From assembly GCF_005250615.1 (NCBI RefSeq), contig NZ_SULM01000007.1, positions 186,001-250,000 of the forward strand: DNA of 64,000 nt, given 5' to 3'. The position numbers and the translations under genes are program-made. Positions 15,593 to 24,858 of the stretch are shown here, in pieces. The notes below the pieces were generated by a model. The model saw only the letters and a program-made list of their open reading frames with translations. It was not told the origin of the DNA and searched no databases. The stretch is from Pseudomonas rhizoryzae. GTDB lineage: Bacteria > Pseudomonadota > Gammaproteobacteria > Pseudomonadales > Pseudomonadaceae. How positions within the stretch are numbered: position 1 is the stretch's first letter; each line of letters opens with the position of its first letter.

Positions 15593-18403
15593 GTGGCGTC
15601 AGGTAAGGCAACAAGAGCAATCTCCACCTCAGGCTGGTGGCGCAAGCTGACTGTCTGGCTAGTTGGCTATTTTTCCTTGATGGGAACGGCCTTGGCCGCG
15701 CCTGCCAGCGTGGCCTTCTGGTATGCGGAAAAACCGCCGATCCCCGAACTTTCCCAGTTCGACTGGGTGGTCCTCGAACCTGGCCATGCCAGCGCCGCCG
15801 ATGTCCACAGTCTGCGCCAGGCCGGGGCCGAACCCTTCGCCTATCTCTCCATCGGCGAGTTCGCCGGCGATGCCGCGGCGCTGAAGCAGGCTGGCCTCAG
15901 TGCTGCGGCCAGCCCCGTCGCCAACAAGGCCTGGGGCAGCCAGGTCATGGACCTGGCCTCGCCAGTCTGGCGCCGGCACCTGCTCGAGCGCGCCGCGGAG
16001 CTGGCCAAGGCCGGCTACACCGGTTTGTTCCTGGACACCCTGGACAGCTTTCAACTGGTGGCCAAAGACCAGCAGGAAACCCAGCGCCTGGCGCTGAAGA
16101 GCCTGCTCGCCGAACTGCATCGCAGCCAGCCGTCACTCAAGCTGTTCTTCAACCGCGGCTTCGAAGTGCAACCGGAGCTGCCAGGGGTCGCGGCGGCCAT
16201 GGCGGTCGAGTCGATCTATGCCGGCTGGGATGCCGGCAAGAAGAGCTACCGCCCCGTCAGCGAGCAGGATCGGGAGTGGCTCAAACCCCGCATCGAGGCC
16301 GCCCGCAGCGCCGGTATCCCGGTGATCGCCATCGAGTACCTGCCGCCGGCGCGACGCGAAGAAGCCAAGCGATTGGTCAAGCGGCTGCGCGAAGAAGGCT
16401 ACGTCCCCTACATCACCACCCCCGACCTCAATACCCTGGGCATCAGCTCGGTGGAGTTGCAGCCGCGGCGGCTGGCGCTGCTCTACGACGGTCGTGAAGG
16501 CGCCCTGCGGCAATCGGCGGTGCATCGCTTCCTGGGTAGCGTGCTCGAATACCAGGGCTATCGCCTGGACTACTTCGATGCCGCCAAGCCCTTGCCCGAG
16601 GCCTGGCCCAGTGCGCTCTATGCCGGTGTGGTGGTCTGGATGACCAGCGGACCGCCGCCCAACGCCCGCAGTTTCAATGACTGGCTCGGCCAACGCCTGG
16701 ACGAAAAAACGCCGCTGCTGATCCTGGGTGGCCTGCCACTGGATAACGACGCCCTGCTCAAGCGCCTGGGTCTTGGTATCAGCCGCAAACCACTGCCGGA
16801 CAATCTGACGCTCAAGGTGCTCGATCCGGCCCTGGCGGGCAGCTTCGAGGCGCCGGCCAAGCTACGCACCCGCGGCCTGCCCGGCGTGCAGGTCCTGCCA
16901 GGCGGTCCGACGCCGGTGGTGTCCCTCGCCGGCCCAAGCGAGAGCTATACCCCCGTCGGGGTGGCCAGTTGGGGCGGCTTCGCCTTCAGCCCCTACCTGA
17001 TGGAGGACGGTCCCGAAGCCAGTCGCTGGATCGTCGAGCCCTTCGCCTTCACCGCCAAGACGTTACGCCTGCCGCCCCTACCCGTACCCGATCCGACGAC
17101 CGAAAATGGCCGCCGCATCGCCACGGTGCATATCGATGGCGACGCCTTCGTCTCCAAGGCCGAGGTGCCCGGCGCCCCCTACGCCGGCCAGATGGTGCTG
17201 GAACACTTCATCCAGCCCAATCCCTTCCTGACCTCGGTCTCGATCATCGAAGGCGAGGTCGGGCCCAAGGGCCGCTATCCGGAGCTGACCGCGCAACTCG
17301 AACCCATCGCCCGCCGGCTGTTCGCCGACCCCAAGGTGGAGGTGGCGACCCACACCTTCAGCCATCCCTTCTTCTGGCAGCCGGCGGTCTCCGAGCAGAG
17401 CGAGAACTTCGAAGCCCAATACGGCTACATGATGCAGATCCCCGGCTACGACAAGGTGGACTACACCCGGGAGGTGGTGGGCTCGACGCGCTACATCAAC
17501 GAACGGCTGACCACTGCGCAGAAACCGGTGAAGCTGATCTTCTGGTCCGGTGATGCCCAGCCGGACGCCGCCACGCTCAAGCTCGCCTATGACAACAACC
17601 TGCTGAACGTGAATGGCGGCAACTCGCACATCACCCGTTCGCAGCCTTCGGTGAGCGGTCTCTACCCCTTCATTCGCCCCACGCCCGGTGGGCTGCAGTA
17701 CTACGCGCCCATCATCAACGAGAACGTCTACACCAATCTCTGGCGCGGCCCCTATTACGGTTTCCGCGACCTGATCTACACCTTCGACCGCACCGAAAAC
17801 CCCCGGCGGCTGCGCGGTCTGAATCTCTACTATCACTTCTATTCCGCCACCAAGCAGGCCTCGCTGAAGGTGATGGACGAGATCTACCGCAGCATGGCCG
17901 CCGAGCGGCCGCTGTCGTTGTGGATGAGCGACTACCTCAAGCGGCTGCATGGTTTCTATACCGCCAGTCTCGCCCGAGCTGACGACGGCAGTTGGTCGAT
18001 CAAGGCGCTCGACGGCCTGCGGACCCTGCGCCTGGATCCGCGCCTGGGCTGGCCCGACCTGCAGCGCTCCCAGGGCATCGCCGGTGTACGCGACCTGCCG
18101 CAGGGCCGCTATGTGCATCTCGCCGACGATCATGTGCGGCTGGTCCTGCGCGACAGCCGCGACGGCTCACCAGCCCTCGAAGAGGCCAACATCCCGCTGC
18201 AACGCTGGGAATACCTGTCACCGACGCGGATCCGCTTCGCTTTCGCCGGTCAGTTCCCGCTGGAGATGACCGTGCGGGCGGCCTCGGCTTGCGAGGTCCG
18301 GGTCGGTCGCGACCGCTACAAGGGCCAAGCGGGACAGGCGGGACTCTGGACGTTCAAACTTCCGCTAACACGAGTGAGTGACGGTGAGATCGTCTGCGGC
18401 TAA
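15593..18403 (+). CDS. pelA: PelA: Pel polysaccharide deacetylase/hydrolase
   Basis: A 936-residue protein from the GTG at 15593 (AAGGA 6 nt upstream); P. aeruginosa PelA is 948. A signal peptide (VGYFSLMGTALAAP) leads into a TM1410-like glycoside hydrolase domain with Glu206 in VESIYAG, aligning with the catalytic Glu218 of PAO1. The deacetylase domain has Asp515 in HIDGD and His587/His591 in THTFSHP, which correspond at a constant offset of 13 to Asp528, His600 and His604. Both activities should therefore be intact: partial deacetylation of the GalNAc/GlcN-type polymer, and cleavage to release the secreted form. It overlaps pelB by 26 nt. Confidence 0.96.
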   Translation: MASGKATRAISTSGWWRKLTVWLVGYFSLMGTALAAPASVAFWYAEKPPIPELSQFDWVVLEPGHASAADVHSLRQAGAEPFAYLSIGEFAGDAAALKQAGLSAAASPVANKAWGSQVMDLASPVWRRHLLERAAELAKAGYTGLFLDTLDSFQLVAKDQQETQRLALKSLLAELHRSQPSLKLFFNRGFEVQPELPGVAAAMAVESIYAGWDAGKKSYRPVSEQDREWLKPRIEAARSAGIPVIAIEYLPPARREEAKRLVKRLREEGYVPYITTPDLNTLGISSVELQPRRLALLYDGREGALRQSAVHRFLGSVLEYQGYRLDYFDAAKPLPEAWPSALYAGVVVWMTSGPPPNARSFNDWLGQRLDEKTPLLILGGLPLDNDALLKRLGLGISRKPLPDNLTLKVLDPALAGSFEAPAKLRTRGLPGVQVLPGGPTPVVSLAGPSESYTPVGVASWGGFAFSPYLMEDGPEASRWIVEPFAFTAKTLRLPPLPVPDPTTENGRRIATVHIDGDAFVSKAEVPGAPYAGQMVLEHFIQPNPFLTSVSIIEGEVGPKGRYPELTAQLEPIARRLFADPKVEVATHTFSHPFFWQPAVSEQSENFEAQYGYMMQIPGYDKVDYTREVVGSTRYINERLTTAQKPVKLIFWSGDAQPDAATLKLAYDNNLLNVNGGNSHITRSQPSVSGLYPFIRPTPGGLQYYAPIINENVYTNLWRGPYYGFRDLIYTFDRTENPRRLRGLNLYYHFYSATKQASLKVMDEIYRSMAAERPLSLWMSDYLKRLHGFYTASLARADDGSWSIKALDGLRTLRLDPRLGWPDLQRSQGIAGVRDLPQGRYVHLADDHVRLVLRDSRDGSPALEEANIPLQRWEYLSPTRIRFAFAGQFPLEMTVRAASACEVRVGRDRYKGQAGQAGLWTFKLPLTRVSDGEIVCG

Positions 18404-21400
18404 GAAAACCCGCCTCCTGAGTGGCTGGACCCTGCTGTGGGTCACGCTCATCGCTGCGCTGGTGATGGTGCTGACCTTTCATGGCAAGAACGTGTTCATG
18501 CCCGGCGAAGAACCGGCGGACCAGGTGTCCATCAGCTATGCCCAGGTGCTGCTCAAGGCGACGCCGGAGGACACCGAGCTGCGCATGAAGCTGATCGATC
18601 AGCTGATCGCCCTGGGCCGACTCGATGAAGCACGGCACCAACTCGAGCTACTGCCGCAGCCCCTGGCATCGACGCCTTTCTATGCGCTGGAGCTGGACAT
18701 CCTGCAGGCGGAGGCGCGTCCGCAAGGCCTGGCCGACGCTGATCGCGACCATCTGGCGCGACGGCTGGACGCGCTGGACATGCAGACCCTGAGCGTTCCT
18801 CGGTTGCAACGGGTGGCCGAACGTGCCCTGCAACTGGCCGCCCCGGGTATAGCAGCGCGCTATTACGTCGAACTGGCCCGGCGCGATACCCCTCGCCAAC
18901 AGCAATGGCTGCAACAGGCGGCACGCTGGAGTCTCGCCAGCGGCCAGCAGCAGGAGGCGGCACGTCTCTTCATGCGCCTGGCCGAACTCGCCACGACCGA
19001 CGCGCAGCGCCAGGCCTATCGGCATCAGGCGTTCGATGCCTGGCTGGCGGCGGGTCAGGGAGCCGAAGCCGCGGCCTTGGTGGAGCAGGAGTTGCCCAGG
19101 CTGCAGCCCGACCCCGCAGGTCTGGCCTGGCTGAAGGCCGGCGTCGCCGCGGCCCAGGGTAGTGGGCGCATGGATTTGGCGCAGCGGCTCATCGAGCGCT
19201 GGCGGCAATGGGAACCGGACAATCCCGCCCCTCTAGAGGCCGCCTTCCGCCTGGCCCTGGCGAACGGAGATACGCAGACCGCCTGGACGGATGGTCAGCA
19301 GTTGCTGGCCCTGCGACCGGACGATGACGAACTGCTGGCGCAAATGGCGCAATTGGGCGAATGGAGCGGCCATGTGGACGAGGCGCTCGACCTCTGGCTG
19401 CGCCTGCTCGCCCGCCAAGACGATCCCGCCCGGCGCGACCACGCCTGGAAACTGGCCGCCCGCGCCTTTCGCTTCGACGCGGTAGTGGAACTGCTGGGCG
19501 GCACCTCCCAGGCTCGCCAATTGGATAAAACCGAGCTGGACTCGCTGATCTTCGCCTATGAATCCCTTGGCGATCCCGTGGCGGAAGAGCGCTGGCTACG
19601 CGGCTATATCAAACGCCAGCCGAAGCAGCGCCTGGCCTGGGAACGCCTGCAACACCTGCTGAGCCGCACTGAACAAGGCGAGGCTTCGGCCGAGTTTTGG
19701 GCCGTGTTCAGCAAGAATTTTTCCTTGAGCACCGAGGAATACCTGACCTGGGCCCAGACCCTGCTGCAGATCTTCAAGCCGGAGGAGGCCTGGGCACTGC
19801 TCGAACGCATGCCCGCCAAACAGCGGCAAGGCGACGACTACTGGCGGCTGCGAGCGGATCTGGCCTGGGAGCTGGAGCGCGATACCGAGGCCCAGCAGGC
19901 GCTCGAACGCCTGGCGGCGAGCAGCAAGGGGCTGACCAGAACCGACGAGGAACGGCTGCTGGAACTCTATCAGCGGACCGCGCCGCAGAAGGCACTCGCC
20001 CTGCTGGAAAAGAGCTGGGAGAAAAGCAAGGACCAGAATCGCCTGACCCAGGCCCTGCAATGGGCCGAGCAACTCAAGGACAGCGCGGCCCTGGAGCGGC
20101 TGCTGGCCAGCGCCGCCCGCGTGCCCGCTTCCGCCGACAATCCCGCGGTCTGGCTGGCGCGCGCGGGCCTCGACTTCCAGCGCGGCCGCATCAGTCAGGC
20201 CGAAGCCGGCTATCGGCAGGCCCTGGAGCGCTTCCCGGACGACGACAGATTCCGCGAACGCCTGCTGTGGCTGCTCATCGACCAGAATCGCCAGGTCGAG
20301 CTGGCTACTCTGTTGCGCGACTGGAAAGGCCGCGCCCGTGACAGCGACGTACTCTGGCTGCCCTTCGGTAGTGGCCTGGTGCTGCTGGGTCAAGCCGAGG
20401 AAGCCCTCACCTGGTATCGCCGCTATCTCGAGGCCCATCCCCAGGACTGGCTGGTGCAGGCCGCCTATGCCGATGCCCTGGACGCCGCCGGGCACCAGGA
20501 TGCGGCCCTGCGCCTGCGTAAGGCGGTAACCCCGCATCTGGCTGGCGACGAGGTCGCGGCCACCCCCGAGCGTTACGCCACCTACCTGCGCCTGCTCAGC
20601 AGCCTGCGCGGGCCCCAGGCGGCCCTGGCCCAGGCCCGCGCCTGGCAGGATGGCTCGCCGAGCATGCTGCAACTCTGGTTCGACCAGTGGCTGGAGGCCC
20701 TCAGCCAGAACAACGATGACGGCCTCAAGGGCGAGTGGCTGGCCTGGGCCAAGAGTCGCGGCCTGAAGATTCGTCAGTACGAGCAATTGCAGGAAGTGCT
20801 GCGCCGGCAGAATCGTGGCGAGCTGGAGAAGCTGCTGGCGGCGGGCGACCTGGACCCGGCGCAGCGCGTCGAGGTGCTGCAGCGTCTCGGCCATGCCGGC
20901 GACGCCCAGGCGGCGGCCCTGACGGCAGCCGGCGACGAGCCACCGGAGGTCATCCAGCGACAGTTGCTGCGCCAGGCCACCGAGCAGGCCGAACGCACGC
21001 CCAACGGGGTACAGGCCGGCTGGGAACGCCGTGACTACGGCGGCCTGGTCGAGCAGGGCACGGAAGTCCGCGCGGCCCGCCGTCTCACCGATGACGTCTA
21101 TGCCGATGTCCAGCTCAAGCAGGACCGGGTGACGAGCAACGGCCTGCAATCCGATGCCCTGGGCAACGAACACCAGATGCTGCTCAAGGTGCTCAAGAAC
21201 CTGGCCGACGGCGGTCTGGAGACCACCGTGGATGCCAGCCAGCGCAGCGATAGCCAGCGTGTCGGCCTGGGCGTGGCCCGTACCTGGCGGCTGGACAGCA
21301 ATACCGAGATCGAGGCGGCCCTGGAATGGCACCGACAGCCGGACGAAAGCGGCTATCTGCGCGCCCTCGGTCGCCGCGACAGCGTCAGTCTGGCGGGTCG

Positions 21401-21980
21401 TCACAACCTGACCCCGCGTGACCAACTGAGCTGGAAGGCAGCGCACAACCGCTATTCAAGTCGCGATGGCGATGCCCTGGGCAGTGGCTTCGCCTTCAAC
21501 CTGGAGCTCAGCCACCTGCTCTTCTTCGAAGGCCCTACCTGGCAGGTGCGCAGCGGCGTGACCTACCAGCAGAACAAGGCCCGCAGCAACCTGCCCGACA
21601 GCGTGACCCGCTACCTGCAGCCGCTGGTCGGCAGCGGCGAGAACGGCGAGATCACCGCGGCGGACCTGGAAGCGCTGCGCGGGACCCAACTGCTGCAGGA
21701 TCGCTATGGCCAGCTCTATGTCGGCAGCAGCTGGCGGCGCGGCGTTCCCGGTTCGCTCAACCGCACCCATCCCCAGTACACCTGGCTGGTGGACACCCTG
21801 GTCGGCTGGCAGTGGACCGAACGCGAATTCAACTACGGTTTGAATGTCGGCCTGGGCATGGCAGTGCTCGGCGACGACGAACTGGCGTTCACCGCCGGCT
21901 ACCAGTCCGCCCCCCAGGGCAGCGGCGGTCAGGCCGGCAGCACCCTGGGCATTCAATACAGCAACAGAATCGGTCGCTAG
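18378..21980 (+). CDS. pelB: PelB: TPR scaffold and outer-membrane porin
   Basis: A 1200-residue protein (PAO1 PelB 1193), starting at a GTG inside the end of pelA; a second GTG is six nucleotides further. One membrane segment (SGWTLLWVTLIAALVMVLTF) near the N-terminus is followed by some 850 residues of alpha-helical tetratricopeptide repeats rich in A, L, W and R, then a C-terminal beta-barrel of about 300 residues with alternating hydrophobic strands ending in LGIQYSNRIGR. In Pel secretion the TPRs bind PelA in the periplasm and the barrel exports the cationic polymer, plugged by PelC. Order and overlap confirm the assignment. Confidence 0.94.
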   Translation: MTVRSSAAKKTRLLSGWTLLWVTLIAALVMVLTFHGKNVFMPGEEPADQVSISYAQVLLKATPEDTELRMKLIDQLIALGRLDEARHQLELLPQPLASTPFYALELDILQAEARPQGLADADRDHLARRLDALDMQTLSVPRLQRVAERALQLAAPGIAARYYVELARRDTPRQQQWLQQAARWSLASGQQQEAARLFMRLAELATTDAQRQAYRHQAFDAWLAAGQGAEAAALVEQELPRLQPDPAGLAWLKAGVAAAQGSGRMDLAQRLIERWRQWEPDNPAPLEAAFRLALANGDTQTAWTDGQQLLALRPDDDELLAQMAQLGEWSGHVDEALDLWLRLLARQDDPARRDHAWKLAARAFRFDAVVELLGGTSQARQLDKTELDSLIFAYESLGDPVAEERWLRGYIKRQPKQRLAWERLQHLLSRTEQGEASAEFWAVFSKNFSLSTEEYLTWAQTLLQIFKPEEAWALLERMPAKQRQGDDYWRLRADLAWELERDTEAQQALERLAASSKGLTRTDEERLLELYQRTAPQKALALLEKSWEKSKDQNRLTQALQWAEQLKDSAALERLLASAARVPASADNPAVWLARAGLDFQRGRISQAEAGYRQALERFPDDDRFRERLLWLLIDQNRQVELATLLRDWKGRARDSDVLWLPFGSGLVLLGQAEEALTWYRRYLEAHPQDWLVQAAYADALDAAGHQDAALRLRKAVTPHLAGDEVAATPERYATYLRLLSSLRGPQAALAQARAWQDGSPSMLQLWFDQWLEALSQNNDDGLKGEWLAWAKSRGLKIRQYEQLQEVLRRQNRGELEKLLAAGDLDPAQRVEVLQRLGHAGDAQAAALTAAGDEPPEVIQRQLLRQATEQAERTPNGVQAGWERRDYGGLVEQGTEVRAARRLTDDVYADVQLKQDRVTSNGLQSDALGNEHQMLLKVLKNLADGGLETTVDASQRSDSQRVGLGVARTWRLDSNTEIEAALEWHRQPDESGYLRALGRRDSVSLAGRHNLTPRDQLSWKAAHNRYSSRDGDALGSGFAFNLELSHLLFFEGPTWQVRSGVTYQQNKARSNLPDSVTRYLQPLVGSGENGEITAADLEALRGTQLLQDRYGQLYVGSSWRRGVPGSLNRTHPQYTWLVDTLVGWQWTEREFNYGLNVGLGMAVLGDDELAFTAGYQSAPQGSGGQAGSTLGIQYSNRIGR

Positions 21981-22002
21981 GTCGTTTCAAGGGAGAGAGT
22001 TC

Positions 22003-22518
22003 ATGAATATCACGCGTTTGCTCGCCGCCAGTGTCGCCACCCTGCTCCTGGTCGGCTGTTCGAGCTTTACCCGCCCCAGCGGCGAGACCCTGCCCAAGGA
22101 TGCCCGCTGGGGTCTGGTGCCCCTGGCCAACTATGCCCAGGCGCCCATGGCCGGCGATCGCGCGGCGCAGATCCTGGCCAGCGTGCTCGGCGAGCGCGGC
22201 ATACACCCCCAGGTCTATGACGACAGCCAGGCCGGCAATCCCGGCGACGACGAAAAAGCCCGCCAGCGCGCGGCCCTGGACTGGGCGCGTCAGCAAAATC
22301 TGCAATACGTGCTGACCGGCAGCGTGGACGAATGGCAATACAAGAATGGCCTGGACGGCGAGCCGGCGGTGGGCGTGACCCTGCAGGTGCTGGATCCAGC
22401 CAGCGGTAAGGTGCTGTGGAGCAATAGCGGAGCGCGCTCCGGCTGGTCGCGCGAGAGCCTGGCGGCCACCGCGCAGAAGGTCCTGCGCGGCACCTTCGAC
22501 GAGCTGCGGCTGAACTGA
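22003..22518 (+). CDS. pelC: PelC: outer-membrane lipoprotein of Pel export
   Basis: A 171-residue lipoprotein (PAO1 172) with AAGGGAGAGAG before the ATG. The lipobox LLVGC puts the acylated cysteine at residue 19, as in P. aeruginosa. The mature part has the alpha/beta fold of PelC (WGLVPLANYAQAPMAGDRAAQILASVL ... YVLTGSVDEWQYK). PelC forms a dodecameric ring on the inner leaflet of the outer membrane that funnels polymer to the PelB barrel. Its stop codon overlaps the start of pelD by one base (TGATG). Confidence 0.95.
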   Translation: MNITRLLAASVATLLLVGCSSFTRPSGETLPKDARWGLVPLANYAQAPMAGDRAAQILASVLGERGIHPQVYDDSQAGNPGDDEKARQRAALDWARQQNLQYVLTGSVDEWQYKNGLDGEPAVGVTLQVLDPASGKVLWSNSGARSGWSRESLAATAQKVLRGTFDELRLN

Positions 22519-23891
22519 TGGCCCTGCAATCCGTCCACAAGGACTTCACCCTGGCGCCCCGCGCCAGCAGCCGCCTGTCCTGGCTGGAGACCCTGCTGGT
22601 CACGGCGGCGGCCCTGGGCCTGGGTTTCTGGCTGGTGCCGGAAGACCCCCTGATGGTGGGCCTGGCCTTTCCCTGGGTGGTGTTCGCGCCCATCCTCATG
22701 GGGGTGCGCTATGGCTTCCTGCGTGGGCTGGTGAGCGCCAGCCTGCTGGTGGCGACGCTGCTCTATCTGCATCGTCAGGGCTATCCGGCCTATGCGGACA
22801 TGCCGCCGTCCTTCATCGTCGGCGTGCTGCTCAGCGCCATGCTGGTAGGTGAATTCCGCGATCTCTGGGACCGCCGCCTGGAGCGCCTGGACCTGGCCAA
22901 CGACTACCGCCAGCTGCGCCTGGACGAATTCACCCGTGCGCATCACCTGCTGCGGATCTCCCACGACCGCCTGGAGCAGCGCGTCGCCGGCAATGACCTG
23001 AGCCTGCGCAGTTCGCTGCTGGATCTGCGCCGGCAACTGCGCGAAGTGCCCCGCGAGCAGGATGCCCTGCAAGCCCTGGCTGAGCCCATCGTCGGCTTGC
23101 TGACCCAATACGGCTCACTGCGGGTGGCGGGCCTGTACCGGGTGCTGGCGGATGGCAAGGTGGATCGCCGCGCCCTGGCTAGCCAAGGCGAGATGCCCGG
23201 CATCGATCCCGACGACCTGCTGGTACGCCTGACCCTGGAGCGCGGCGAGACCCTGAGCATCCGCCAGGCCCTGCTGGAACGCGGCGAGACCCAGCATTCG
23301 GCGCTGCAGGCCTGCGTACCCCTGCTGGACACCGAGGAGCGCCTGCTGGCGGTGCTGGCCATCGAGCAGATGCCGTTCTTCTCCTTCAACGAGCGCACCC
23401 TCAACCTGCTGACCATCCTCGCCGGCCACATCGCCGACCTGCTGGGCAGCGACCCCCAGGCCCTGACCCTGGCCGACGACGACGCCCAGCAGTTCTCCCA
23501 GCACCTCAAGCGCTCGCTGCGCGATGCCCAGCAGCATGCCCTGCCCGCCTGCCTGTTCTGCTTCGAGATGACCGAGGCCGCGGGTGCCGAACGCGCCCTG
23601 GCGCTGCTGGAGGGCAGCCGTCGCGGTCTCGACCTGCAACTGCGCCTGACCAATCAGGCCGGTCATGCCTGTCTGCTGGTGCTCTTGCCGCTGACTTCGT
23701 CCGATGGCCTGGAAGGCTATCGCCGCCGCCTGCGTCAGCTGCTGGCCGAGCGCCATGGCCAGGACAGCACCCTGGAGAGCCTGGGCGTGCGCAGCCACGA
23801 GCACGAGTTGCTGCCCAAGACCCGCGCCCAGGAATTGCGCGTCTTCCTGTTCAACGAGTGTGGCCTGCATGACCAGCAAGTGGCTGTTTAG
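22518..23891 (+). CDS. pelD: PelD: c-di-GMP receptor of the Pel synthase
   Basis: A 457-residue inner-membrane protein (PAO1 455). About four spans lie between residues 25 and 110, then a short coiled-coil (LDLANDYRQLRLDEF), a GAF domain and a degenerate GGDEF domain without an active-site motif. The c-di-GMP inhibitory-type site RxxD is present as Arg369-Gly-Leu-Asp372, matching PAO1 Arg367/Asp370 with an offset of two. Binding of c-di-GMP here switches on polymer synthesis by the PelDEFG complex. The conserved site predicts that Pel in this organism is under post-translational c-di-GMP control. Confidence 0.96.
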   Translation: MALQSVHKDFTLAPRASSRLSWLETLLVTAAALGLGFWLVPEDPLMVGLAFPWVVFAPILMGVRYGFLRGLVSASLLVATLLYLHRQGYPAYADMPPSFIVGVLLSAMLVGEFRDLWDRRLERLDLANDYRQLRLDEFTRAHHLLRISHDRLEQRVAGNDLSLRSSLLDLRRQLREVPREQDALQALAEPIVGLLTQYGSLRVAGLYRVLADGKVDRRALASQGEMPGIDPDDLLVRLTLERGETLSIRQALLERGETQHSALQACVPLLDTEERLLAVLAIEQMPFFSFNERTLNLLTILAGHIADLLGSDPQALTLADDDAQQFSQHLKRSLRDAQQHALPACLFCFEMTEAAGAERALALLEGSRRGLDLQLRLTNQAGHACLLVLLPLTSSDGLEGYRRRLRQLLAERHGQDSTLESLGVRSHEHELLPKTRAQELRVFLFNECGLHDQQVAV

Positions 23892-24858
23892 CGGCGCCTT
23901 CGCCTTCATCACCAGCAGTTGGGCGCTGCTGTTCGCCAATTTGCCGATCGCCGTGGCGGCGCTGGCTTTCGCCACCACCCATGCCGCCGGCAGCGCCCTG
24001 CTGGCTGGTGGCGTCTGGTTGCTGCTGCCGCGCCGCTATCAGCGCCCCTTGCCCTGGAGTCCGCTGTTTCTCTTCGCCCTGGCCTTCTTCATTCCCCTGG
24101 TAGGGGCGGCCGGAGTGATCGCCGCGGTCTTTCCGGCGCTCTACCTGCCACGCAAGAGACGCGAGGTCGCCTGGGAGGCGCGCAGCGTACCCAACCTGCC
24201 GTTCCGCCCGCTGGAGCGCCGCGAAGAGATGCTGTTCAGCGATGGCGGCCTGCAGGACGTCTTGCGCCACGCGCCCAGCACCGACAAGCGCCTGACCGCG
24301 CTGTTCGCTACCCGCCGCATGCCGGGGCGCGACGCCATCCCCATCCTCAAGCTGGCCCTGCGCGATCCGGCCGACGACGTGCGCCTGCTCGCCTATTCGA
24401 TGCTCGACCAGCAGGAAAGCCAGATCAACCAGCGTATCGAGACCCAACTCGGCGAGCTGGCCAGTACCCCGGCCGACCGCCAGCCGGCGCTGCACGGCAC
24501 CCTGGCCCGCGGCTACTGGGAACTGGCCTACCTGGGCCTGGCCCAGGGCAGCGTGCTGCGCCACGTACTCGGTCAGGCCCGCGAGCACATCGAGCTGGCC
24601 CTGGCCGGCGAAGAGAATGACGAGCTGCGCATCCTGGCCGGCCGCATCGCCCTGGAACAGGGCGAGCCCGAACGGGCCCTGGAGTTCTTCCAGGCGGCCG
24701 AGGCGGCCGGCGTGCCACCGGCCCAGTTGGCGCCCTTCCGCGCCGAGATCGCCTTCCTGCGCCGCGATTACACGATCATCCCGGCGCTGCTCGACAGCCT
24801 GCCGGCGGATCTGAAGAGGCGGCCGCCGTTCGCCGCCCTGGTGAAGTACTGGTTATGA
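23869..24858 (+). CDS. pelE: PelE: inner-membrane TPR subunit of the Pel synthase
   Basis: The ATG at 23869 gives 329 residues, identical in length to P. aeruginosa PelE, and overlaps pelD by 23 nt. Two hydrophobic segments near the N-terminus (FAFITSSWALLFANLPIAVAALAF and LFLFALAFFIPLVGAAGVIAAVF) are followed by a basic linker and a cytoplasmic helical region with tetratricopeptide-like repeats (LALAGEENDELRILAGRIALEQGEPERALEFFQAAEAAG). PelE bridges PelD to the glycosyltransferase PelF and flippase-like PelG. The frame is also open upstream inside pelD, but that extension has no membrane-protein character and would be an artefact. Confidence 0.94.
   Translation: MTSKWLFSGAFAFITSSWALLFANLPIAVAALAFATTHAAGSALLAGGVWLLLPRRYQRPLPWSPLFLFALAFFIPLVGAAGVIAAVFPALYLPRKRREVAWEARSVPNLPFRPLERREEMLFSDGGLQDVLRHAPSTDKRLTALFATRRMPGRDAIPILKLALRDPADDVRLLAYSMLDQQESQINQRIETQLGELASTPADRQPALHGTLARGYWELAYLGLAQGSVLRHVLGQAREHIELALAGEENDELRILAGRIALEQGEPERALEFFQAAEAAGVPPAQLAPFRAEIAFLRRDYTIIPALLDSLPADLKRRPPFAALVKYWL

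Noticed and set aside
19596-21446. A 616-codon minus-strand frame opposite pelB
   Set aside because: Antisense artefact in a high-GC gene; the PelB reading is supported by order, length and topology.
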